DNA of 64,000 nucleotides from JBCCTX01 sp964652565 (GCA_964652565.1 CAZZEC010000005.1:1-64000), one strand, 5' to 3'; shown: positions 46,107-56,250, numbered from the stretch's first letter. The notes: generated by a model from the letters alone, not told the origin. Made by a program: numbers and translations.

Positions 46107-46397
46107 ATGGAAATTACAATTCAAGCTATTCATTTTACCGCAAATGACACGGTGAAAGATTACATTCAAAAGAAGGTCAATAAGTTGGAGCGCTTTCATG
46201 ATAGAATTATTCATACAGAAGCTATACTCAGAAAGGAGCATTTGGATGGTAAGGAAAAGATGTTGATCGAACTAAAACTGAAAGTACCTGGCAATTTAAT
46301 CATCGCAAAAGAGTCGGGAAGCACTTTCGAAGAGGCAATCGATCTATGTGTAAATAAGATTCAACCCCAGTTAAAAAAGCACAAAGAAAAATCATGA
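46107..46397 (+). CDS. hpf: Ribosome hibernation promoting factor (HPF/YfiA, short form)
   Basis: The roughly 96-residue protein has the S30AE fold: MEITIQAIHFTAND, then YIQKKVNKLERF, a central strand and ANLIIAKESG-type segment (here GNLIIAKESG), and the C-terminal ALDLCVNKIQPQLKKHK-like helix. It would bind 30S and promote dimerisation or inactivation of ribosomes in stationary phase. The ATG at 46107 aligns with family starts; the upstream ATGs at 46086 and 46104 would add a few residues. It overlaps or abuts xerD, so translation is probably coupled. Confidence 0.9.
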   Translation: MEITIQAIHFTANDTVKDYIQKKVNKLERFHDRIIHTEAILRKEHLDGKEKMLIELKLKVPGNLIIAKESGSTFEEAIDLCVNKIQPQLKKHKEKS

Positions 46398-46903
46398 AAA
46401 AACGCTACTTGCTCTTACTTTTTTCTCTTCTAGTCTGCGTTACTTCATATGCACAGTTACTCGGAGGCGGAGGTGTAGTATTTGGCAGCGAGGATGAAGG
46501 GAAATATGGACTAAATGTGAAATTGATGTTCCCAATTAAGGATCGCTTACATCTGTCCCCTAGCGTCACGATATTCGCACCAGATAATGAAAACAAGGTA
46601 AGCGCAGATACCAGGATACGAGTCAATGTAATTGACGTGGATGCGCAATACCATTTCTCTATTGTTTCTGAACTTGTCGCCTATCCACTTGCTGGGTTAG
46701 GGCTTGCCCTCAGTAAGACAGAAGTAACAACCAGCAACAATACCAATACGGACAACAATAGTCAGATTGGTTTGAACCTGGGAGGTGGAATAAAATATGA
46801 GATCATAGATCGGGTCCACCTCCTAGGTGAAGTCAAATTTACTATTGCTGGCTTAGAGCAAACCAGCTTGACCCTTGGGATATTGTATACCCTATTCGAT
46901 TAA
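46394..46903 (+). CDS. Outer-membrane beta-barrel protein (porin-family-like)
   Basis: The 169-residue protein has a signal peptide (MKKRYLLLLFSLLVCVTSYAQ) and then alternating hydrophobic and polar strands (YGLNVKLMFPI, LHLSPSVTIFAP, TRIRVNVIDVDAQYHF, LLGEVKFTIAG), a typical small 8-stranded outer-membrane barrel of the OmpW/PF13568 type. Function is unknown. It overlaps hpf by 4 bp, so it is in the same operon, and its stop abuts the gyrB stop with no spacer. Confidence 0.78.
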   Translation: MKKRYLLLLFSLLVCVTSYAQLLGGGGVVFGSEDEGKYGLNVKLMFPIKDRLHLSPSVTIFAPDNENKVSADTRIRVNVIDVDAQYHFSIVSELVAYPLAGLGLALSKTEVTTSNNTNTDNNSQIGLNLGGGIKYEIIDRVHLLGEVKFTIAGLEQTSLTLGILYTLFD

Positions 46904-48886
46904 CTATACATCTATATTTGCGTATTTGGCATTTTGCTCGATAAAATCTCTTCTGGGGGCAACGTCATCTCCCATAAGTGTAGAAAATACAAGATCAGCT
47001 TGTGCTGCACTTTCAATCGTAACTAATTGCAGGGTTCGTTTTTCGGGATCCATAGTAGTATCCCAGAGCTGATCGGGATTCATTTCTCCCAACCCTTTAT
47101 AACGCTGGATAGTCGTTTTTCCCTCATCACCCCCTGCCAATTCTTCGATTGCTGCAGTTCGTTCTTCTTCTGTCCAACAATACCTGAACTTCTTCCCCAC
47201 TTTCACTTGATATAGAGGTGGCATGGCAATATATATGTGACCCGCTTCAATTAAGGGTAAAAAATATCTATAGAAAAGGGTTAATATGAGTGTTCGAATA
47301 TGGCTCCCATCCACATCTGCATCTGTCATGATAATTACCTTGTGATACCTCAATTTTTCTAAAGACATTTCCTCGCCTTCGCCAATCCCTGTTACACCCA
47401 GTGCGAGGATAATATTTTTAATTTCTTCATTTTCATAAATACGCGTAGGATGAGCCTTTTCCACATTCAAAATTTTCCCTCTCAATGGCAATATAGCCTG
47501 GAACTCGCGCATTCTGGCTTGTTTAGCGCTTCCTCCTGCAGAATCTCCCTCAACGAGGAATATTTCACATTGACCAGGGTTTTTACTGGTACAACTAGCT
47601 AACTTCCCTGGCAGTCCTCCACTGATAAGACTTCCCTTTTTTTGCACTGCCTCTCTGGCTTTCTTAGCCATATACCTGGCCTCTGCTGCAAGTAATACCT
47701 TATTTATGATCTGTTTAGCAACATTAGGGTTTTCTTCCAGAAAATAGGATAATTCTTTGTTGACGATAGACTCGACAATCCCTGTAACCTCATTGTTACC
47801 CAATTTCGTTTTAGTCTGCCCCTCAAACTGAGGTTCCATTACCTTAACAGAAATTACTGCTGTCAGCCCTTCTCTAAAGTCATCTCCACTTATATCGTAT
47901 TTAATTTTCTTTAACAGCCCATTTTCATCCGCATAACTTTTTAAACTCCTTGTAAGGGCCTTTTTAAACCCCCATACATGCGTACCCCCTTCATGCGTAT
48001 TGATATTATTGACATACGAATGGAGGTTTTCCATGTGGGAAGAGTTATACTGGAGCGCGATTTCGACAGGTGTGGTCTCATCATCATCAATACCTGTGAT
48101 GTATATAGGTTCCTGATGGAGTGGCGTACGACTCTTATCCAGGAATCGTACAAACTCTTTCACTCCACCTTCAGAGAAAAATGTTTGAATTTTATATTTC
48201 CCATCCTCTACTTTATACTTTCTGAGATCCTCCTCTGACAATATCTCTCTGCGGTCTGTAATAGAGATACTCACTCCTTTATTTAGATAGGCCAATTCCC
48301 TCAGACGCTCGGCAAGTTTTTCATACTTGAAGTTAGTCGAAGAGAAAATGGTCAGATCAGGCCAGAAATGAGTTTCTGTTCCCTGAAGTTCAGTTTTATC
48401 AATTTCCTCTACAGGTCCTGTAGCAACACCCTTCTGATAATGCTGCTGATATATAGTACCTTGACGATATACCTTGACTTCACATTTTTCTGACAAAGCA
48501 TTCACACAAGAAACTCCTACACCATGAAGTCCTCCAGACACCTTATAAGAGCTCTTATCAAATTTACCACCTGCTCCCAGACGGGTCATCACTAACTCCA
48601 GTGCTGAAAGACCTTCCTTTTCGTGAACATCCACAGGAATACCTCGACCATCATCTTTTACGGTAATTGAATTATCTTCATGAATGACAACATGGATGTT
48701 TTTGGCATACCCTGCCATGGCTTCATCAATAGAATTATCGACCACCTCATAAACCAAATGGTGTAATCCTCTTGAACCCACATCACCTATGTACATCGAA
48801 GGACGCTTTCTAACGTGTTCAATACCCTCTAAAACTTGAATATTACTTGCAGAATATTCGCTGATAGGCGTTGTAATATCGCTCAT
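46904..48886 (-). CDS. gyrB: DNA gyrase subunit B
   Basis: The 660-residue ATPase subunit has the GHKL motifs DNSIDEAMAGY, DDGRGIPVDVH and GGLHGVGVSCVNALS, the transducer domain, and the TOPRIM region with EGDSAGGSAKQARMREFQA and MTDADVDGSHIRTL, then RYKGLGEMNPDQLW at the C-terminus. Together with GyrA it introduces negative supercoils. Length and motifs are those of GyrB (ParE is closely similar; the C-terminal PQLW region favours gyrase). The stop codon is adjacent to that of the beta-barrel gene. Confidence 0.96.
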   Translation of the reverse strand: MSDITTPISEYSASNIQVLEGIEHVRKRPSMYIGDVGSRGLHHLVYEVVDNSIDEAMAGYAKNIHVVIHEDNSITVKDDGRGIPVDVHEKEGLSALELVMTRLGAGGKFDKSSYKVSGGLHGVGVSCVNALSEKCEVKVYRQGTIYQQHYQKGVATGPVEEIDKTELQGTETHFWPDLTIFSSTNFKYEKLAERLRELAYLNKGVSISITDRREILSEEDLRKYKVEDGKYKIQTFFSEGGVKEFVRFLDKSRTPLHQEPIYITGIDDDETTPVEIALQYNSSHMENLHSYVNNINTHEGGTHVWGFKKALTRSLKSYADENGLLKKIKYDISGDDFREGLTAVISVKVMEPQFEGQTKTKLGNNEVTGIVESIVNKELSYFLEENPNVAKQIINKVLLAAEARYMAKKAREAVQKKGSLISGGLPGKLASCTSKNPGQCEIFLVEGDSAGGSAKQARMREFQAILPLRGKILNVEKAHPTRIYENEEIKNIILALGVTGIGEGEEMSLEKLRYHKVIIMTDADVDGSHIRTLILTLFYRYFLPLIEAGHIYIAMPPLYQVKVGKKFRYCWTEEERTAAIEELAGGDEGKTTIQRYKGLGEMNPDQLWDTTMDPEKRTLQLVTIESAAQADLVFSTLMGDDVAPRRDFIEQNAKYANIDV

Positions 48887-48951
48887 ACTTGCTTCAGAAT
48901 AATTGTGTATAATCTATCAAAGGTAAGCAATTTCGAAGATAAATCCACGTT

Positions 48952-51900
48952 TCAGTTGTCATTGTTTTCCTTCTTCTTCTTGATCGGTAACCCGAATTTA
49001 TTTTTTAGCTCATTGAGCTTATCCTTACCCTCTTTACCTATTTTTTCTTCAAGTGCTTTGTCTATTTCCCCCTTTATATCTTCGGTTTGTTCGTCTACCA
49101 AATTAGATAGAGAATCTTGTGCTCGTTTCTTTTTTTCATCAATAATACTCACGAGGGTATCCTTCCCAGTTTGTGTTGCTTTATCCACCACCGCACCTAT
49201 ACTATCTTTATTCAATTCTACATCTGCACCGACTTTCCCTTGTAATTTATCCTCGAGTTGATTGACCAATTGGTCTTTAACATTTTCTACGTTTTTACTT
49301 TGTATACCCGTAATTTGAGGATTTTTCACAGTCCCTCCTACATTGAGTAACAACGAGATGGAATCTTGCTCCGCCAACGAATTCCCAACAACATCTGAGA
49401 GGGCTGTAAACACAGCCTGTCCAGCTTTTCCCTTAGGCATATCCAATTGTACATTATAATCCATGCCCCCAGAAATATTTTGGCTGCCGGCGAGCACCAA
49501 TTGTATATCATTTTTATTCAACCTAATGGGCTTCAGATATACAGATCCATTTTGAATGTTGAATTGTCCCTTCAGCTGATCCAGGGTCAAATCTGTAATA
49601 TTCTGTAATTTGGTCTTCTCTGCAATTTTATTCATCAATGGTAAATTGGCGAGTTTACCTTCAATGATTTCGAATATCCCTTCGCTGGATATCTCCTCTA
49701 ATACGGGGTACATGTTTTCATTTAATGTCCCTTTCATACTAAACTGAGTATTGAAAAAGCCTTCAATCAACCTGGCCACAGGCGCAAATTTATCGACGAT
49801 CACGAGATTTTGAACAGCATTTGAGAAGCCTAACCTATTAATATCTAAATCCATAGCGTATGAAGGCCTCTCAATATTTTGAGTATTGTAATTTCCCCTC
49901 ATTGATATTTGTCCTCCCAGCATCCCGAATGCAACGCCCTCCATGGCCACTTCTTCGTTTGCTACGGTAACTATTCCCTCCAGATCACTCAACGTAAGAT
50001 TTCTATAATTTACTCGCCCAATGTTCGCCTGGATCAGCATATTTATGCCTTCTGGAATGGGCACAACTCCATATGGTTCTTGCGGGGCCTCCGAGGCCAG
50101 CGTATCTGAAGAAGGGGTTTCAACCATCCATTCATTGACATCCAATCTATCACTTTTGAGTATCCACGTACCTGTCAACTCCTTGTCCCCCATCAGCACA
50201 TACCCCAGGTAGTTTTCAAGAAAACCATTAATGTTGAAATCTGTATTCCCTGCGCGTCCATTTACCTGATCAATCTCCAATCGTTGAGGTGTAAATTGTG
50301 CATGGCCACTCTGTATAGACACAGGATGCAAGACTTCTGGACTTGCATAATACAAATCTTGAATAGATACTTCTCCTGAAGTTGGAAGATTATCGTATTT
50401 CTCAGCTTCTACATCTGATAATTTGCCTCGGGTACTCAAATTTTTTACCTGTAGTTGCCCTCTAAGCTCCATATCCTCGATGGGATATATTTTCATCAGT
50501 TTTTCCAAGTCTAGATTTCCAGAAGCTGTTAAATTGTAATTGGGGTCGTCAAAATTATTCACCGTCAAAGCCCCTACGATCCTTTCTCCTCCTAAATCAA
50601 AACCAAAATCTGGCATAGTAAACGCTGCATTCTTCATCGTGCCATCAACATCGGAGACTGAAGCATTGAAATGTATATCTTTCAGTTCAGCTTCGGGATA
50701 ATCTGCACTCTTTACATAACCCTCTCTCATAGCCATGGTGGCATTTACTTCCGGGAAACTCCCAGTAACAGCGTTATAATATCCTTCTGCATTTGCATCC
50801 ACATTAAATAAACCGCTTAATTCATTCCCTTCTAATGGAATAACTCGGGCCAATTCTCCTAAATCGATTTCTCCTTGCATCTCACCTTTCACAAACATGT
50901 TTTCCAAGCCACGGATCAATGCTGTAGCATGAAAGGGATCATCACCCATTTTTGCATCAAATGTCGCAATATTGATTTCTGTCTTTTCCAGATCTCCATC
51001 AGGATTTTGTATATCCATGCTTAGATTGATGTCAGATATGGCCTTGGGAAGATCCGGATATTGGACCTCTCCATTGTCAATTTGCAGCGTAATATTAAAT
51101 CCGGGGAGCTTTTCTTCGCTGTAATCTCCTGTAACTGATCCGTTAAACTGCAAAGAACCATCTGTGGATACCTGATCAAAATCCTGCGTGTAAGCACCTG
51201 GGATTAATGAAAATATGCTTTTAACTGAGGATGCCTCTGTAGCAGAAAAGTTAAGCGCTAATCCTATGTTTTCCTCCCCTATGGATGTGGTACCATCCAC
51301 ATTAATTCCTAAATCATTGACTCGAATGACATTATCCATCAATTCTACCAGCAGATCTTCTGCTGTATTGATATGCATGTCTACATTTGCATCAATAAGT
51401 ACATCAGAAAGATATTCAATGCCTTGGTAATCCACCGTAACATGGCCTGCATGTGTCTGTGTTTTCAAATCATATTCCACTTCTGTAAATGCTCCGGATC
51501 CTTTGTGATCAAGTTCCTCCACCTCGAGTGTCATAGGAGTAAGTCCATCTTCATACACGATCTCGGCGTTCACAACTTCATAGGAATTAAGGTTCAGCTT
51601 ATAAGAGCCCGTCTCTCCACTGGTATTAGTCTGTGTGGTATCTTCAAGTGCTATGTCCCAATTTGCCTTCCCATCTTCCAGGATAATTGCATGTACCTTA
51701 GGGTGTTTTGCTACGATCTTTTTGATAGAGATACCTTCTTTACCCCATACACTAAATACATTCACGATCAAATCCAACCTATCTCCTTGTATCAAGGTAT
51801 CTCGCTTAAACTCCTCTACTCCTGTTAGTGAAAAATCTTCGAGATAGACATGTGCATTGGGAAAACGGGAAATAAACGATAATCCTATATTATCGACAGC

Positions 51901-52038
51901 AAATGATCCGCGAATATTCTCGTTCACCGTATTGATAACTAGTTGCTGAATTTTTTCTTTAAATAAAAAGGGAGTGAGTAGCAATATCAGTAATACGATG
52001 GCTATTATGATAGAACCATAGCGCAACAAGTTTTTCAT
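48952..52038 (-). CDS. AsmA-family protein (large periplasmic/inner membrane)
   Basis: The 1,028-residue protein has an N-terminal transmembrane segment (about 5-25, LRYGSIIIAIVLLILLLTPF) followed by long beta-rich AsmA-like repeats (for example FAVDNIGLSFISRFPNAHVYLEDFSLTG, in parts DNIGLSFISRF and AHVYLEDFSLTG) and a C-terminal region with ALAGSQNISGGMDYNVQ-like sequence before a charged, coiled-coil tail (about 950-1025). AsmA-like proteins act in outer-membrane biogenesis and lipid transport. It is likely transcribed after the terminator at 52135-52164. Confidence 0.85.
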   Translation of the reverse strand: MKNLLRYGSIIIAIVLLILLLTPFLFKEKIQQLVINTVNENIRGSFAVDNIGLSFISRFPNAHVYLEDFSLTGVEEFKRDTLIQGDRLDLIVNVFSVWGKEGISIKKIVAKHPKVHAIILEDGKANWDIALEDTTQTNTSGETGSYKLNLNSYEVVNAEIVYEDGLTPMTLEVEELDHKGSGAFTEVEYDLKTQTHAGHVTVDYQGIEYLSDVLIDANVDMHINTAEDLLVELMDNVIRVNDLGINVDGTTSIGEENIGLALNFSATEASSVKSIFSLIPGAYTQDFDQVSTDGSLQFNGSVTGDYSEEKLPGFNITLQIDNGEVQYPDLPKAISDINLSMDIQNPDGDLEKTEINIATFDAKMGDDPFHATALIRGLENMFVKGEMQGEIDLGELARVIPLEGNELSGLFNVDANAEGYYNAVTGSFPEVNATMAMREGYVKSADYPEAELKDIHFNASVSDVDGTMKNAAFTMPDFGFDLGGERIVGALTVNNFDDPNYNLTASGNLDLEKLMKIYPIEDMELRGQLQVKNLSTRGKLSDVEAEKYDNLPTSGEVSIQDLYYASPEVLHPVSIQSGHAQFTPQRLEIDQVNGRAGNTDFNINGFLENYLGYVLMGDKELTGTWILKSDRLDVNEWMVETPSSDTLASEAPQEPYGVVPIPEGINMLIQANIGRVNYRNLTLSDLEGIVTVANEEVAMEGVAFGMLGGQISMRGNYNTQNIERPSYAMDLDINRLGFSNAVQNLVIVDKFAPVARLIEGFFNTQFSMKGTLNENMYPVLEEISSEGIFEIIEGKLANLPLMNKIAEKTKLQNITDLTLDQLKGQFNIQNGSVYLKPIRLNKNDIQLVLAGSQNISGGMDYNVQLDMPKGKAGQAVFTALSDVVGNSLAEQDSISLLLNVGGTVKNPQITGIQSKNVENVKDQLVNQLEDKLQGKVGADVELNKDSIGAVVDKATQTGKDTLVSIIDEKKKRAQDSLSNLVDEQTEDIKGEIDKALEEKIGKEGKDKLNELKNKFGLPIKKKKENNDN

Positions 52039-52124
52039 TTGAAATGTGATTTAATAAAAGAAAGCTCGTTAAAAATAGGTAATAATCAATAACTATTAAT
52101 ACGTGCAAGTCTGCCCTATCGTTG

Positions 52125-52164
52125 TAAAAAACAATACCAGGAGATTAAGAATTACCCCCTGGTA
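52125..52164 (-). terminator. Terminator downstream of the coiled-coil protein gene
   Basis: TACCAGG (52135-52141) and CCTGGTA (52158-52164) form a 7-bp stem, followed on the minus strand by TTGTTTTTTA. It lies between the 229-residue protein gene and the AsmA-like gene. Confidence 0.65.
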
Positions 52165-52206
52165 CGTTTATATCTTTACTTTTCTATTCTGAGAGACTAA
52201 ACCACA

Positions 52207-52896
52207 TCAATTCCCCCTGGATACGGATTCTTTCTCTTCTTTTTCCTCAGAGATATAAGCTTCCATCTCACTCTTCAACGCTTCCAGACGAAGTCTTTCC
52301 TCTTCCATTTTTACGATTTGTTTTTCTATCTCCTTACTATTTTTTTCCATATCCTTGATCAAATCGTCCATACGAGACTCCAACTTGATGGAGTCTTCGA
52401 TCATTTTACGATGATCTTTTACTACATCTTCTACAATTTTCTCCTGCTCAGTTACTGCAAGTTCGAACTCATAGACCTTAGTTTCATATTGTAGATTATT
52501 CAAAATCTCCGTTGCTGACTCCATTTCCTCAGGATCAGTCTCAGAACTTAAGAACTCTCGCCCGTCCTTGATAAATAAACGAACCGTACATGTATTATCA
52601 ACCCCTTTCTTCTTTTCTACATCATAATAATAATTTAGTTCTCTGGGGGATACGTCCAACATTCTCGCTGTCTCAAAAGCAGTAACTCCCTTCATAGAGC
52701 GAGATTTTTTTCCCGTTTGAATGTTAAACTTTTGATCCAGTACATCTTCAATATTTTTCTTTTGCCCCTGGATATCTACAGAAAGCGAATTCCCCTGGTC
52801 CTTTCTCATGAAAGTCTGTGTGCTTTCATATACTTTTTGCGCGGATAGTGTAGTAGTAATACATACTAAAAAAATCCAGAATAAAATATTTTTCAT
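52207..52896 (-). CDS. Secreted coiled-coil protein of unknown function
   Basis: The 229-residue protein has a signal peptide (MKNILFWIFLVCITTTLSAQ), an alpha/beta part (about 22-140, with SRSMKGVTAFETARMLDVSP) and a strongly charged coiled coil from about 145 to the end (VVKDHRKMIEDSIKLESRM, EKQIVKMEEERLRLEALK). No family is recognised. It is monocistronic with its own terminator, upstream of the AsmA-like gene. Confidence 0.7.
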   Translation of the reverse strand: MKNILFWIFLVCITTTLSAQKVYESTQTFMRKDQGNSLSVDIQGQKKNIEDVLDQKFNIQTGKKSRSMKGVTAFETARMLDVSPRELNYYYDVEKKKGVDNTCTVRLFIKDGREFLSSETDPEEMESATEILNNLQYETKVYEFELAVTEQEKIVEDVVKDHRKMIEDSIKLESRMDDLIKDMEKNSKEIEKQIVKMEEERLRLEALKSEMEAYISEEKEEKESVSRGN

Positions 52897-53025
52897 GCCA
52901 AGTTAGATTTTTAATGAAAATAACCTTGTTTTATAATTAAGACATTATTTCATTAAAAAGTCACATATATCTTAAAAAATATCCTGGACTATTATTAAGG
53001 ACATGATACTGAATAATTTGAGCTA

Positions 53026-54267
53026 TTAGAAAGAAACGATCAACAATTCTATATCTCTATAAACTCGATTCATATTAAATAGCTCTGCGATATATTTCTT
53101 GGTAAGATGTCTATGATATACATATATACCTTGCTTGAGGCCGCTATTGTATTTAATATAATTATCAATACCGCCGTGGTCGCCGATCTTCACCAACAAT
53201 GGACCCAAGATATTACTGATGGCAAGGGAGGCGGTACGAGATACCCTGGAAGCGATATTAGGGACACAATAATGGATTACATCGTATTTCACAAAAGTGG
53301 GATTATCGTGTGTGGTGATCCTACTGGTTTCTATACAGCCACCTTGATCAATCGCTACATCTATGATCACTGATCCTTCTTTCATTTCTTTTACCATGTC
53401 TTCAGTAACTACTAAAGGGGTTCTACTGCCTTGTTTATAAACTGCTCCAATAACAACATCCGAATCCCTGACAGCTTCCCTGATAAAATTGCCCTGTGCA
53501 ATGGAGGTGTAGATATTCAATCCAAGCTCGCGTTCAATCCTTCTGAGTTTAAACAGTTCTTCATCAATAATTCTCACCCTGGCACCCATCCCCATAGCAG
53601 TCTGTGCAGCATTGAATCCTACAGTTCCAGCCCCCAAGATGGTTACCTCTGCCGGAGGTATCCCTGTGATACCCCCCAATAATAGACCTTGACCATTATT
53701 TTGCCCAGTAAGTAATTCTGAAGCAATATGTATAGAACTCACTCCAGCAATTTCACTCATCATCTGCACTAAGGGAAGAGAACCATCTTCCGATTTGTAG
53801 AACTCAAAACCAAGTGCAGTAATATTTTTTTTGATCAGATTTTGAACATAGGTAGGCTTAAGGCTTCCCAAATGCACGGCTGAAATCAATTTTTGATTTT
53901 CTTTCAATAATGCCATCTCTTCATCTGATACCGGAGACACCTTGATGATATATTCAGATTGCTTAAATAGATCGGAGCGATTATAGGTGACAACAGCACC
54001 TGCTTCAGCATAGTCTTTGTCGGCAAACCTGGCACCTATCCCTGCATCGTGTTCAATGAATACCTGGTGGCCATTGTTTACCAGAACCCCGACTGAATCT
54101 GGAGTAATAGGAACCCTATTTTCTTGAAAATAATTTTCTTTGGGTATACCAATGGTGAGTCTTTTGTGAGTTTTGCTCACACGCTCAGCAAGTTCCTGTG
54201 GAATAACCCATGAACCTGGATATACTTCTGGATATTTCTCCTCAACTGAGAATTGAACGTTCGCCAT
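53026..54267 (-). CDS. ald: Alanine dehydrogenase
   Basis: This NAD-dependent enzyme (413 residues from the chosen ATG) interconverts alanine with pyruvate and ammonia. It begins with the substrate domain (RLTIGIPKENYFQENRVPITPDSV, in parts IGIPKENYFQENRVPITP), and has the NAD-binding VTILGAGTVGFNAAQTAMGMGARVRIID-like fold (here GAGTVGFNAA) and a C-terminal NIASRVSRTASLAISN. The family also includes transhydrogenase alpha subunits, but the length fits alanine dehydrogenase. A TTG four codons upstream is a weaker start. It overlaps tsaE, as in the porX-tsaE-ald string. Confidence 0.9.
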   Translation of the reverse strand: MANVQFSVEEKYPEVYPGSWVIPQELAERVSKTHKRLTIGIPKENYFQENRVPITPDSVGVLVNNGHQVFIEHDAGIGARFADKDYAEAGAVVTYNRSDLFKQSEYIIKVSPVSDEEMALLKENQKLISAVHLGSLKPTYVQNLIKKNITALGFEFYKSEDGSLPLVQMMSEIAGVSSIHIASELLTGQNNGQGLLLGGITGIPPAEVTILGAGTVGFNAAQTAMGMGARVRIIDEELFKLRRIERELGLNIYTSIAQGNFIREAVRDSDVVIGAVYKQGSRTPLVVTEDMVKEMKEGSVIIDVAIDQGGCIETSRITTHDNPTFVKYDVIHYCVPNIASRVSRTASLAISNILGPLLVKIGDHGGIDNYIKYNSGLKQGIYVYHRHLTKKYIAELFNMNRVYRDIELLIVSF

Positions 54268-54682
54268 AAATGACTTCAATTAATCTTTCTGTCTCTTCAA
54301 GTGGCGTTACTGATATGTTAACATAGGTGTCTGGCAGCAAAGTTGGGATGCGTTCTGGCCATTCAATAAAGCAATAGCATCCCGAATCAAAATATTCCTC
54401 AAATCCCAAATTATAGGCTTCTGTCTCATTTTCCAGACGAAAAAAATCAAAATGATATATACTACCCTTGTCCCCCTGATATTCATTGACAATCGTAAAG
54501 GTGGGACTCGTTACGTCTTCCTCAACTCCTAAAGCCTTACAAAAATCTCTGATTAATGTAGTTTTCCCAGATCCAAGTTGTCCGAAAAATGCGAAAATTC
54601 TATAACTACTGCAAATGCTTAGAATCTCCCCGACAATCGATGGATTATCTGACACATGTTTACTATTAAAAATACGAATCAT
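54242..54682 (-). CDS. tsaE: tRNA threonylcarbamoyladenosine biosynthesis ATPase TsaE
   Basis: The 146-residue protein has the P-loop FFGQLGSGKTTLI (33-45), SPTFTIVNEY and the C-terminal FIEWPERI. It works with TsaB and TsaD in making t6A37 in tRNA. Its stop lies inside the ald gene and its ATG overlaps the porX stop as ATGA, so the three genes are translationally linked. Confidence 0.93.
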   Translation of the reverse strand: MIRIFNSKHVSDNPSIVGEILSICSSYRIFAFFGQLGSGKTTLIRDFCKALGVEEDVTSPTFTIVNEYQGDKGSIYHFDFFRLENETEAYNLGFEEYFDSGCYCFIEWPERIPTLLPDTYVNISVTPLEETERLIEVIYGERSILS

Positions 54683-56250
54683 CTATTTCGAGGTGTTAAC
54701 TCGATGATAGGTACTATCATTTCCTCCAGACTGATACCTCCATGTTGAAATGTATCCTTATAGTAATTTACATAATAATTGTAATTATTGGGATAGGCAA
54801 AGAAATAATCTTCCATGGCAAAAACATAAGTAGAACTTACATTTATTTTAGGTAGCTTAGCTTCATCAGGTTTTTTCACTGAGAACAAATATTTTGCTCC
54901 CTCATCATAGTTGAGATTCTTACCTTGTTTATATCTCAGGTTGGTGGTAGTAGCACGATCCCCAATAATTCTACAAGGCTTTTTAACTCTAATGGTCCCG
55001 TGATCAGTTGTAAGAATAATCTTAATATTTTTACTACTCAGTTTTTTAAGTACCGTGAGGAGTGGAGAATACTCTAACCAGGATCTCGAAATGGACCGAT
55101 ATGCTGCTTCGTTGGGTGCTAGTTCACGTATGATGTTCATTTCGGTCCTGGAATGAGAGAGCAAATCAATGAAATTGTATACAATTACATTGAGATCATT
55201 ATTCAGCAGATTTAAAATATTATCTGCCATAACCTTGCTCTCCTCATTTGTAATAACCTTGTTATAGCTGTGCTTAATATTCAGTCTCCTTCTGCTAATC
55301 TGCTCTTGTAATAATTCAGCTTCTTTTAGGTTCTTCCCACCTTCATCGTCATCATTAAGCCAGTATTTGGGAAACCGTTTGGCTATTTCACTGGGAAACA
55401 TACCTGCAAAAATAGAGTTTCGGGAATATTGAGTCGCTGTAGGCAATATCCCGTAATAACTCTGTTCTTTATCTATATAGTAATAATCAGATATGATAGG
55501 CTCCAATGCCTTCCACTGGTCATATCTCAAACAATCCACGAGTAAAAAGAACACACTATCATAACCATTATCCAGCATTGGAAACACAGCTTCTGTGAAT
55601 ATCTCAGGGGATAGCATGGGACGATCTTCCAATGAATCCGTATTTACCCAATCTAAGTAGTTTTTGGTGATAAATCGGCCAAAATTCGTATTCGCCTCAC
55701 TCAATTGTGCACTTAGTACATCTTCCATGCTTTTATCCTCGTTATCCTCCATTCTCCCTTCCCAAAACATGAGTTTGCTATAAATATCAAACCAATCTTT
55801 GTAGTCATTATCTTCGAAAAACTGTAGCGCTATGTTTCTAAAGTCTTGTTGATATCCTTCATTTATTTTGCGGGTCACCAGACGCTTATTATCCAGGACT
55901 TTTTTGCAGGTGAGCAAAATCTGGCTGGGTTTTACAGGTTTAATAAGGTAATCCGTAATTTGCGCACCGAGCGCATCTTCCATGATATGTTCCTCCTCAG
56001 ATTTGGTAATCATTATTACTGGAATCGTAGAAGATATGCTTCTAATCTCTGCCAATACACTTAGTCCATCCATCCCAGGCATTTGCTCATCAAGAAAAAT
56101 CATATCATAGCTATTTTGTTTCAATAGTTCAAGCGCATCTATTCCATTACTGGCTGCTTCTACCAAAATATCTTTTTCTTTTAAGAACATGATATGTCCC
56201 TTTAGCAAGTCTATTTCATCATCTACCCAAAGTATCTTTGCGTTCTGCAT
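54679..56250 (-). CDS. porX: PorX-type response regulator with PglZ/alkaline-phosphatase-like domain
   Basis: The 523-residue protein has a receiver domain (1-125) with the phosphoacceptor Asp54 in FLDEQMPGMDGL and Lys in YLIKPVKPSQ, followed by a PglZ-type domain (about 220-520) with the metal-binding LLVDCLRYDQWKALEPI and TTDHGTIRVKKP. In Bacteroidota PorX (with PorY) controls type IX secretion system expression, and the C-terminal domain hydrolyses cyclic or phosphate substrates. Its presence implies that the organism has a T9SS. It heads the porX-tsaE-ald operon, divergent from the HD-domain gene. Confidence 0.92.
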   Translation of the reverse strand: MQNAKILWVDDEIDLLKGHIMFLKEKDILVEAASNGIDALELLKQNSYDMIFLDEQMPGMDGLSVLAEIRSISSTIPVIMITKSEEEHIMEDALGAQITDYLIKPVKPSQILLTCKKVLDNKRLVTRKINEGYQQDFRNIALQFFEDNDYKDWFDIYSKLMFWEGRMEDNEDKSMEDVLSAQLSEANTNFGRFITKNYLDWVNTDSLEDRPMLSPEIFTEAVFPMLDNGYDSVFFLLVDCLRYDQWKALEPIISDYYYIDKEQSYYGILPTATQYSRNSIFAGMFPSEIAKRFPKYWLNDDDEGGKNLKEAELLQEQISRRRLNIKHSYNKVITNEESKVMADNILNLLNNDLNVIVYNFIDLLSHSRTEMNIIRELAPNEAAYRSISRSWLEYSPLLTVLKKLSSKNIKIILTTDHGTIRVKKPCRIIGDRATTTNLRYKQGKNLNYDEGAKYLFSVKKPDEAKLPKINVSSTYVFAMEDYFFAYPNNYNYYVNYYKDTFQHGGISLEEMIVPIIELTPRNR

